In this document: positions 11,801 through 23,500 of the stretch, in pieces
Position numbering within the stretch: position 1 is the first letter of the stretch
Layout of the letters: each line of letters starts with the position of its first letter
Source: Molossus alvarezi
Lineage: Eukaryota > Chordata > Mammalia > Chiroptera > Molossidae
Length of the DNA: 64,000 bases
Direction of reading: 5' to 3'
Assembly (NCBI GenBank): GCA_037176705.1
Contig: CM073899.1
Coordinates: 5,394,001 to 5,458,000, forward strand
The notes under the pieces: generated by a model
What the model was told of the DNA's origin: nothing
What the model saw: the letters and a program-made list of their open reading frames with translations, nothing else
The model's database searches: none
Position numbers and translations under genes: made by a program

Positions 11801-14800
11801 ACAGGGACCATAGGAGCAAGGTCAAGAGTAGGGACTAGAAATAAAAGAGCATGCCCTGGTCGGTTTGGCTCAGCGGTTAGAGCGTCGGCCTGTGGTCCCG
11901 AGAGACCCGGGATCGGTTCCTGCTAAGGGCATGTACCTCGGTTGCAGTTTGTCCCGGGCCCTGGTCGGTTGTGCGGGTGGCAGCCACTCGATGTGTCCCT
12001 TTCATATCGATGTTTCTCTCTCTCTCTCTGTTCCACTCCCTCCCCCCCACCTGAACAAAAAATGGAAAAATGTCCTCGGGTGAGGATAAAAAAAAAAAAA
12101 AAAGAAATAAAAGCGCATGTGTGTCCTGTAAGGTATATTTGAAAAAGTGAGGATGTGAGGAGACAGGCTGCGGCCAAACTCTCGAGGGCTCACAAGTCTA
12201 GACAGGGTTATGGGTTTACTCAATAGAGTGAGAAGTAAGAGTTTTAAAGGGAAAATGATTGCAATGGCAAAGTAAAATGTTAACTGTAGAGATGGATATA
12301 GAGACAGGACCTCTATGGGGCCGATAAGCAGCCCTCAAGACAGACAGATGTGCAGGGTTCGCATAGGGCAGAAGCTGTGGGAGGGGATGGGACAGCCTCT
12401 TGAGCAGCAGCTGCAGAGGGAGTACTTTAAGTCTTGTAAGAATGAGGAACGACTGAAGTTGGTAGTAGAAGCATCTCCTCCATTTACATAAAAGGAGGCG
12501 GCTCCTGTCTAGTTAGTCCTTCCCTAGATAATCTAACACACTGGTTCTTGGCATTTGTATGAGAAACACAAGCATAAATTCAATTAAAACAAACAAAAAG
12601 ATGTCTTGGCCATATCGCAGAATATTTTAAATTACGGAGAATGTAAATTTGCATTTAAAAAAATGTTTCTGAAGCATTTACCTAGTTGAGAATTAGTTTT
12701 CTAAAAGATAAACAAAGGACAGTTGTCCTACATAGGGGCTGGGACAAGCGGAGCTACTCAGACACAATTGTTTGTTTTTACACGTTTTTTGGTGTGTTGT
12801 TAAAAGCTTGCAATTATTGATAGGATTCTTTTGTTTTGTGTTTTTCTGTAACAGAACAGAAATCCTGTCAATAACAGTATCTAGAGCGCATACTGTCTCT
12901 GAAGGTGGTGTAGTGTCTCCAAGAAGTGGCTGCTTGGATCCATACTGACGCGCATCTCTCTCAGAGGCTGGGAAGTTGTCTTTAGCTTTGACTCCAGGGG
13001 TGAATTTTGGGGAAATACTCAACATAACACAATTCCAGAAAAATACATTCTTTGGATATACTGGAAACTTCACAAGCATTTAAAACTGTAGGTGAAGGTC
13101 AGCTACATAGAGAAACATACCTAGTGTGCTCAGTGGGAAAGGGAGAGACAGCTGGTGAGGAAGCATTCTCATCCAGAGTAAAATACTAGCCTGTCAAACT
13201 GTTACCAGATCTCTGTCCTTTCACATCTGCTCCCATCGCCCCACACCGTTTCTCAGAATTTCACACATCCAAGTATCTGCTCTCTGCACCGCAGAGCATT
13301 GAAATCATAGCAGCTTTCACTTAAGAGTCAGTTTAATCAAATGATTTGCTACATGATCTCTGGCTAATTTTTTAACTTCTCTGTACATTAGTTCCCTTAT
13401 CTATAAAGTACAGACGATGTCATTTATCTTAAAAAGATTGTTTTGCAGACTAAATTTGATGATGTATGTAAATCACTTCAGTCTCTGCAAACTCAAGAGA
13501 CAGCCATTATTATTACCAATTGTTACTAGTAATGATCTACACAATTCCTGGCCATCAGGCTCTAATGTCTCTCTCCTTCCAAAATCTAGCTTAGCACATT
13601 CCTAACTGGTCTAAACCAGGTTGCAGAGTACAGTCTCTCAGGAGGCACACTGTCCAACTGCATTCAGTGGGCCATAACGTGAGCAATATCCCTGGGTGCA
13701 CGATGAGGTATGCTGTCTCCCTTAGCTGAAGTCCAATCACTGCTGACAAGTAACTATAGGAAAATAAATGTATACAGGCATACAGAATGGATGCTCTCAT
13801 AGCCAGGGAAAGAAGAGAAAGGAGAGATCCTAGGGAGAATAAACATAAAAATATCTAGGGTCCAAAAGCAAGCGGAAAAGAATAAATGAATCATCCTGAC
13901 GGCCAGAGCAGCTCATTTTCAGGAAAAGCAGGGGAACATGTGCTAATAGCAGGGGCAAGCGCTGCCGCCTGCAAGCACACGGCTGTGCCAGCCAGCACTG
14001 AGCTGACTGCAGCACTCGCCCTTCACCTCAGAAATGGCACCACCAGCAACCAGCGACTCATGCCAAAACTACAAGTTGTTTCCAAGCTATACCCTGAATC
14101 TGTTCTGCTTCTCCACAGCTGCCACCGCAGTCCCAGGCCCCTGGCGCCCCCACCTGGACTGCCACAAGAGCTTTCCACTTGATCCCCACTTCCTGGACCC
14201 CAGAATCCATTCTCCACAGACACAGCTGTGCTCAGGTCCTCCTCTCTGGAACTCTGCTCCCCAGATCCTCCCACACTGCCCCTTCTCATCACGCAGAACG
14301 CGTGATGCCCCAAAGTTATTTCCGCAGTGACACCCTCTTGACCACCAGCTACAACAGCCCACTCCCAGCCACTCCACACCTCACTGTGTTTCAGCTTCTC
14401 TTTGTACTTGGCAATAACAGAATGTATATGAAGTGTTTGTTTGCCAACTGTCTGAATCCCGACCTTCAGAATATAAAGTTCACAATAACAGGTAACTTGT
14501 TTACTTTATTCACCACTGTACCTTCAGCACGTAGAATAGTGCCCAGTACGCAGCAGCCACAAATATTTATCCAGTGAATAAATGACTGAGTGGAAAAGGT
14601 GAGTTTTAAAGGCATTGGAAATGCTGACCCCTGGCAAATACACAGTAATGTGCATACAGCCCATTGTCAATTACATAATAAAGTTGCCAAAGAGTCAATA
14701 AAACAATACTTGATTCTTTGAGACAAGATGGAGGGACCTGGAGAGTATTATGCTAAGTGAAATAAGCCAATCAAAGAAAGACAAATACCACATGATCTCA

Positions 14801-17800
14801 CTAATTTGTGGAATATAATGAACAAAAAAAGCTGATGAACAAAATAGACCCAGAGACATAGAAAGGGGTATGGTTCAGACTGACAAACCTCAGAGGAGGG
14901 GAATAAGCGGGAGGGAGAAATAAACCAAAGAACTTATATGCACGTATGCGTAACCAATGGACATAGACAACAATGCTTGGCTAGGGGGTGGTGAGATAGG
15001 GAGGAGGGTGACTGGGGGACAAAGGAGAAACATCTACAACAAAAATAAATTAATTAATTAAAAAATATATTTAAAAAAACAATACATAAATTACCTGTAT
15101 TGGGCTGGGCTTGAGGGTCACAGTAATTCTCTGTAGTTATGAAAATCACTGCCAATCCAATTTCTGCTTCAGGAATAGGTCTAAGACCCTGCCTATTAGA
15201 ATGAAATGGTTTAATTTTTATGATATATTCATTCCAATTAACAAATTTATTAAGATGAAGTCAAGTTGAATCTATCTCCCCCACCTAAGGGGCCCAGGAA
15301 TTTTATGATATGGAGAGAATTTCAAATATGCATAGTGTTGGCTTACTCACTGAGTAAGGTTACACTGGGCAAGTCCACCACATTTACTAACTCAGGCATT
15401 TCATCTGTAAAGGTCTGGAGTAAAGGATACAGGTCCTTCATTTCTAAAATGCTATAATTTTCAGGACAAGAAGACAACAGTAATACTCAGAAGAAGCAAT
15501 AAAAAAAGATTTTTGTAAGCAAATCTATGATTACTAAAATCCTAAAAGAAAACTTAAAGGAGAAAAAGAAGTAGGGAGAAAGGGAAGGAGGGAGAAAAGT
15601 AGAAAGAACTATGTATAAGCTGAATCTAGACGTGGTATGATTTAAAGTTTAGTAAATTAAATCATTTTACCAAATTTACATGTGTTAAGGAATCTTATTA
15701 AAGGAATCTTACGGTGAACCTATCTTCTGTTATTTTGTAATGTGAATAATGATTGATTTTATAAAACAAAAGCAACATACAGAAACTATACCTCAAATTT
15801 TAAGAACTACAAAATTCCTTTTAATACTCATTGCAAGATATTTTAAGAGGCTGCAGAAGTTTAAAAGGTCTTTTTCAGATGCTTTAACATTTGTTCTTTA
15901 ATGTATTGACTGGGTTAACTTACATTAACTTATGTGCAATTCTAATAGTGGTATACTAAAAAAAAATTTTACAAATTATTATAAACAAGTGACCACATAT
16001 ACCTACTTACAATTCAGGTAATTAAAAATTGATATTTTGTTACCCTTCTAAAGGTTTTTGAAACTATAAATATACTATGAAAATTAGTTATAAAGATTGG
16101 CTGTATAAAATAAAGTTGAAACATTTAAAACACATATTTAATAACTGCTATACAGACATTACATTATCTTAGTTGGGGAAACAGTAGAAGCACCCTGTTG
16201 AAGTCAACACTGAGATATATCTGGCTATATCACCACTCCCTTTCAACACTGCTCCGGAGGTCCCAGGGGACACACAACACACATATATAGAAGCAAAAAA
16301 AATATTTCTGTAAGCAAATGTATGATTACTAAAATCCTAAAAAAAAACTTAGAGAAAAAGAAGTAGGGAGAAAGGGAAGGAGGGAAAGAAGTACAAAGAG
16401 AAGTATACACACACACACACACACACGGAGAGAGAGAGAGAGAGAGGTATCAGAGACATGATGATTAAAAATAGGACAGAAATGTCATTATTTACAGATA
16501 TGGTTTATACAAAAAAAGACTACAGATGAATTACAGCAAGGTTGTGGAATAAAAGAATAGTATCTAGATTTCAGCTAAATTTCTATCCATCAACAGGAAA
16601 CAACTAAAAGATATACTTAAGAAATAACATGTGTTTATGTTATACCTACCACAGATGTACTATCTACCAGAAAATATGTAGTATCTAGGCAGACCTAATA
16701 AATAGGATTTGAGATCTCTCCAGAGAAATGAGAAAAACTGTTAATTATCACCAAATTGATCTGTGGATTCAATAAAATTCCTAATCAAATTTCCAAAATG
16801 GTTTTTGGAAAGATGCTTCTAAAATGTATGTGGAAAGTAAAGAGCCAAGAATAGCCAGGGTGCTTCTGAGGAAGAGCAGACGGAGAGCCTGTACTGCTGG
16901 ACATGAGGGTGTTATTTTTTTTTTTCCTCTTTAGTGATTTAGAGAGAGAGGAGGTGAGAAGAGAGATGGAAACATCGATGAGAGAGAACATCGATTGGCC
17001 GCCTCCTGCAAGCCCCCCATTGAGGTCCACAACCTGGGCATGTGTCCTGACAGGAATCTTGGTGCATGAGTCGATGCTCAACCACTGAGCCACACTGGCC
17101 AGACATGACGGTGTTAATGTAGTGTTGGTGCAAAACGGATGCTGATCAGTGGAGGAAGATAAAGTCAAACCGCTCCAATGTACTTGGAGCTTTGGTATAA
17201 ACAGAATCCATTCCAGATAGATTAAAAACAAATTTCAAAACAAAATATCAAAATACTAGTACACAATATAGGTGAATAATCTGATCCATGAATAGAAAAG
17301 GATTTCTTAAGCAAAATACAAGAACCACATATAATGAAATCTTTGTAATAATTATTGTATATGCTTTTTCATTGTTATGTAGAGTGCACCAAAAGTTACA
17401 TACAAAGCCTCCTACTTCCATATATATATGTATTTTTTTACTATTAAAGAATAATAAAGTACCTTTGGAGCATATCCATAATTGAATGAATCCATTTTTT
17501 CTGAGAGTCAGAAATTAAGGTCTGCGAATTTGTTATTCCTATGTCAATAACACAAGTTCCAGAAGCCAAAAAGAAACTCTCTTCTTCTTCATTTTCTTCT
17601 GTTATCAACCTAGCAACTCCTCCTCCAAAAACAACTGCTGGACTTAATTTTTTATGCTAAAAATGGAAAGAAGAAAAAAGTAATATAACAGCCACAATTA
17701 ATTTTGAGTATTTTCTAAAATTTGTAAGAATTTGATCTGGAAATAAAATGAAAGAACTGACATAGAATTGGTCCTACTCCTTAAGAGGAAATCTGGGCCT

Positions 17801-20475
17801 CCATTCTGAGAAAATTCCTGGTTCACAGGCGCCTCTGCAGCTTTGGAACTGTCCGCAGGGCCGAAGGGCAGGGCTTCCCACCCGAGACTAAAACCCTAGA
17901 ACTCCCACTTCAGCACACGGAAGACATTCAACACTAATCCAACAAATCAGAACTTAAACCAGTTCTTCCCACCCCAGTTTACATATTTATATAAACTTAA
18001 TTAATAGGCCAACTGACGGATATTAAGGAATATTATAATCATGTACATGATAGGCAGTTTTTTATTTGATGCCACACTTTTGCCAAAAATCTCAAAAGAC
18101 AATGCATTAACAGCTATTGAAAACAGTACTAATTTTTCCTCGTGTGTAATGTTTTGTTTAGAAAAATTTAGCTTATAGCATTACCTGCTTGGCACTCAGA
18201 AATACAAATGTTTTCCCTTTGAAAATCTGTTTTCTTTCCTGCCGTCCTGACAGATCAATATTTTTACTTCCAATGGCTGGCTCATCAATAGGTGGGTAAA
18301 AACTGTAAAAAAATTAAAGTATATTCTAATTATAAACTACTCTGTATGCATGCCGTTAAATTTGGAAATGGAGTAGCTCTCTAGACACTAGAAAGGCTTA
18401 ATTTCCATAATACCATTTTATTATTTTAAAGAAGTTTTTATCTAGGACAAAATGACAAAAAGCATCTAAATGCTTTTTCTAGAAATATTGTGACAGGTGC
18501 CACATATAACAGAACTGGTTTTTGTTTGTTTTTTGACAATCATAACAAGACACAATTAAATATATGTATGACTCAAGTTACATGAATTACAAAAGCTGAG
18601 AGAGACATCCATAAAGATTAGATTCTACCACCATCTTGTGTTTGCTTGGGAACCAGTATATATTAATAGTTTTTGTACTCCAATTCTGTGAACTTCTACT
18701 ATAAGTGTTTTGTTACAGGTCTCTTTAAGGAAGCTCAGGAAATTAAGTTCTACATAATTTTGTCAGTTTAAATTAAATCTCCAAAGTAAGATTTAAAAAT
18801 ACAATCTTTTAGCTCTTTAATACAATGCTATAAAAACATCTTAATCACCAATGAAAATGTGGGAAAAGAAGAAAATAGAGAGGAGCCCGGCTGCTGTGAC
18901 TCAGTGGATTGAGCATGGTCCCATGGACTGAGAGATCCAGGTTCGATTCCCAGTCAGGGCACATGCTGGGGCTGCTGGCTCAATCCCCAGTAGTGGGCGT
19001 GCAGGAGGCAACCGATTGATGTTTCTCTCACATAGATATTTCTATCTCTTTTTTAAAAAATCAATAAAATATTTAAAAAAGAAAATAAAAAGGAAAAAAT
19101 CAACAGATAATCCTTAACTCTCTCATCAGTCCAGTCTCAACTTTCTACATACTCAGATATTTTGCTATAGCTATTCATAAGTGACCAGCCTTTCAGCTTA
19201 CCTCTACCTTCTAGTAAAAATTACTAATGTCCATGGATAATGGAAGGCTCCGTATTGTCAAGCTGTCAGTTCTTCCTAACTTGATCTGTAAATTCAATGC
19301 AATCCCAATAAAACTACCAGCAAGTCATTTTGTGGATACTGACATATCCTAAAATTTTATATGAAGAAGCAAAAGACCCAGAATAGCCAACAATACTGAA
19401 GAACAACAAAGTTAAGAATACTGATGCTGCCTGAATTCAAGACTCACTATGAAGGAAGCTACAGTAATTAAGACAGTGTGGTACTGACCAAAAAATAGAC
19501 AACATCGGGCCGGGTGCAGGAGGCTTATAGCCTGTCTTCCCCTGTCTCTTGCTAACAGTGCAGACATGCAGACATAACTGCACCAAAAAGGATGTACTTT
19601 TGGTGAGGTAAAAATACTGTAGCATGCCTTCCAATTTCAAACCCAGGACTAGCGACAATGCTTTTTCCAGAACTAAAAGAGGAGGCAGTTATGTAATAAA
19701 GCCACAACAATTTATTTCATATTCCTACTACTCAATGTAACCCTTTTTCTATTTAATAATTGAGTTCAAAAAAAAGTCTTCAACAAGCATCAAATGGATC
19801 CCAGTAGGTGTAGGAACTGATTAAGGGAAAAACTACGTATTTTTTTTAAAAAACATTAAAAATCTGATTTTCAATTGCCATCATCAAGCATGGACTAAAG
19901 TAACAGTCTTTCCCTGTTAACAATGAATCAGGAGTTACTGAACAATCTCTTGGCAGAAATGTTTTTGTGTAGCCATTCAGGTTAATAAAGTCATAAACTG
20001 GGCCAGAAAAAAAAAAAAAAGCCAAACCTAAAGTCAAAAACACCTGAGAATCAGAACAGTAAGTAGGAATCAATGACTAATTTTAAACCCTCTAAGACCA
20101 TGAAACATACTCTCAGCAGCAGTAGCCTATCAGACCCCTCCTCTCCCAAGTAATCTAGAATTAATAATGGTTTGAACTCTGTAACAAGGGTCGTTATTTA
20201 CAGCATTTATCAATTCCTCTAAGGAGGTTCATAAATTGGCTTCAGGGGAAAATGTGATTTTGTTGAAATACCATGCTAGCTGGGGGTATGTAAGTGAAGT
20301 TTCAGGTTCTCACAGGATCTAGGACTCAAAAAAGGTTAAGAATCATCTATTTTAAAATCCGAGGATCTCGTTCTGTTAATGTAATTAATGTAATGTTTGT
20401 ATTACTTCAAACATTATTAATACCATATCATTGAGCCTGGTGGTTCACAAATTTAGTAAAGCATATAAATAGAAA

Positions 20476-20510
<35 letters not shown>

Positions 20511-23500
20511 AGCTAGCTAGTAAGCTATTATGAATCTTCTCACATATTGCAATTAGCAAAATTTCTTTTAACAAGCACCTATTATAATGCCAGGCAAAGT
20601 GCTCAGACTTTGTATATACAAGTAGTTAAAATACCTAACACTAAATACTTAAATCCTCAGCAGGACAGGCATTAGTCTCCTTCTTCAAAGGAGTTAAGTG
20701 ACTCTCAGGAGAAGAGAGCTCCATTCCCAGCCCTGGTACTATCACAATTCTGGCTGGGAATCCTCTGGCTCCCAGACAGGTTGCTGCTGCACCACACAGT
20801 CCAGGGAGTGTCCACATGCAGGACGCCTGGCACTGGCCGGTGTGTTCTGCTAATGGCACCTTTGTGCTAGTCACTGCCCTTCAGTGTGTTTCTTTAAATA
20901 TTGGCATATACGTAACACTTGTTTCACCAAGATAAAAAACAACCAACACAGAATATGGGGATCTTTTCTTTACATACTAACAAAAAAAAACTTCACTAAT
21001 AAAACTGAACTATAACCTTACATCCTGAAACAGTCATTAAAGAGGGAATTAACCTAAAAAAAATTAGTGCTATCATACTTTACATGCCATATTTTTTGTA
21101 TTTAAAGTACACAATATACCTTTCAATTTGTGGAAGCTGTTTCTTGGACTGAACTGCTTTAAGAAATTCAGTAAAATACTCTGGCTTTACAATCGGACGT
21201 CCACAAATGAGTGCACATATTGTCTGAAAGAAGGAAATGTATGTGAATACCTATACTCGTGCTAGCTTATTTTATTTATTATCTATTTTTAATCCTCACC
21301 TGAGGATATTTTTCTATTTATCTTCAGATAGAGTGGGAGGAGAGAGAGGGAAAGGGAAAGAGAGAGGAACATCAATGAGAGAGACACATCAACTGGTTGC
21401 CTCCCACACAACCTGGTCCCGCAACCGAGGTATGTGCCCTTGGCCAGAATTGAACCTGAAACTCATTGGTTTGCAGGCCAATGCTCTACCGCTGAGCCAA
21501 ACTGGCCAGGGCTTTGCTAGATTATTTTAAAGAAAAGTTTTAAGTTCTAGACTACAAAGGGGCTATTCTATTCTTTTTCCCTCTCATCTCTCTAGAAAGA
21601 AACCAGTCTATATAATAGAAGTCAGTTCAGTCACTGCTTAATTTAGTATATAAATCCCAACATAATCACTCACTTATGAACACCACCATATTTAGTATTA
21701 ACTTATACATTTCTTTGGGGACGTGGAAAAACATAACATAAAACATACATCAATTACAAAATGTATTCCAATTTTTAAAACATTAAAATGCTAAAAAATA
21801 TGTTAGGATCGAGGCAATGTAACATTTGCCCGAGACAAGACAGTATCAAGAGAGAAACATGAAAGAGAAGACCTTTTCAGCCTACCTTTCCACAGATTGT
21901 GACTACGAAATAAGGTTTTTTCAAGAAAGTAAACAAAGGAATAACTGTTTGGGGTTAAGTAAAAGCTCAAAGTAAGTATTTATAGATGGGGTAGGGGCTT
22001 TAAGTAGCAAGTGAATGAAGATGTCAGCCTCAAATAAGATATATCCACAACATTTGAGAAAGATTAGGAAATACCTCCATTGGTAATACAAATGAAGAAG
22101 ATTCAGCATAAGTCTAGGAAATAATCCAGCTAAGGAAGGAACTTGTTTAAGTATGCTTCTAATAACATGATATTACCTAAATGTGAGCAAGCAATTTGTG
22201 GTATCTCTCAAGAATGGAATCTGAAAGGCATCAACAAATGAAATAACTGACTTATAAAGCAAAAGTGCGCAATTCAACACTGGGCTGAGTAAGCTCCAAA
22301 ACATGTAATCCTGGGCAAAGGATTTAATTGCTCTGTGCCTCAGTTTCCTCTCCAGAAAATAAAAATTGAACTAAATGTTAAGTTCTATTTTGTTCTAACA
22401 TTCAATGATTTTAAACACATAAGCTAACCTGTCTGTACTTTGGGAAATTTTACCAAAAAAGTAATGACGAGGTTTTCTTTTTTGGCATGTGATTGATCAG
22501 AAGTATCGAAAAGGATGGCTCCACAAGCCTTCATTGATTTATATTCAGGACTTTCACAGGGTGGCTGTCGGATCCCAACGCTGAAAGTGTGTGCTCTGGC
22601 GAATGGCGCTAGTTTCCAGGACTCTCATATACTCGGCTCCTATTTCATAGCCACCAAGCAAGAGCATGATTATGTCCTGTTTCTCAGGTACCTTGATTTC
22701 TGAGAGTCCACACATGATTTATGAATCTGTTACCTGTGGGTGTACTGGCATAAATAAGTACTCTGCTGAATTTATAAATCAATTTCATAAACTTGCAAAG
22801 ATGATATAACCCTTGGTCAGAAATAACCTCACCAAGACACAAGTTTGACATGAGGTTCAATCTGAGCAGCAAGACCTTCTCTGCGACACCTCTGTAGCTA
22901 TAACACAATCTTATTTAATTAATTATATTAAATATTAAAGGATTTTCCTATCATCTAACAAAGAAATCTAAATATCTGTTGCTTTACACTATAGACACTA
23001 ACCTAAAACAATTCTATATATGTAGGATCAATCTATTTAATAGGAGATGAATCACCTCCCAATGTCTTTCTTCAATTAGTTTTGGATATAAATAAATCTG
23101 ATAAAGATGCAAAATCTGCAAACACAACAAAATATATCACTGTTTTAATGAATAATCAGCATCTTCTAAATGTACACACTTAAAATCTCTAGATTGTGAA
23201 GGTACATTAAGGTAATACTAAACTACAAGAACTTAATAAATATTTATGATTAGGGCCTTAAACCAGATAAAAGAGCGTGAGATGAGATGACAGACTGGAG
23301 GAAGACAACTTGATGAGGAGGCAGAAGATGCTAATTGTAAAGACTGGCAGTTGCTCTCTAGTCACTTTGCTTTCAGACTAAAAACACAAGCTACACACTG
23401 AATAAACTTCTTGGTGAACAAATAACGTAAATCATTCTTTAAAATGCTAAATCAACAAACCTTGAGGAGGGGGACAGGAAGGGAAGAGATAAACCAAAGA

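Larger units (their letters stand above)
9243..15094 (-). other. NBN: NBN intron 8
   Basis: This contains SINEs at 9442-9702, 11012-11224 and 11853-12102, MIR/L2-type old repeats (about 10000-10380, 10720-10860, 13330-13460, 14060-14600) and a 5'-truncated L1 at 14716-15075 next to exon 8. The rest is unremarkable. Confidence 0.75.
15193..17462 (-). other. NBN: NBN intron 7
   Basis: This holds a direct repeat (15498-15607 and 16292-16398), a CA/GA simple repeat, and an L1 fragment with an inserted SINE (16470-17320). Confidence 0.75.
18303..21119 (-). other. NBN: NBN intron 5
   Basis: This contains a plus-strand SINE (18885-19079), an L1 fragment (19225-19505) and an AAAT microsatellite (20472-20511). 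The remainder is unremarkable. Confidence 0.8.

Noticed and set aside
11865..11935. tRNA-gene-like A and B boxes at the heads of many elements
   Set aside because: They are the tRNA-derived heads of SINEs. None can fold into a complete tRNA with an acceptor stem in context.
12693..13079. 128-codon minus-strand open frame, at first considered for NBN exon 9
   Set aside because: The peptide does not match nibrin, and the true exon 9 was found at 9113-9242 with the exact human length and [10 protein letters not shown]. No splice or family evidence remains.
14023..14379. Open frames on both strands at 13886-14577
   Set aside because: The region is an L2 LINE remnant inside NBN intron 8.
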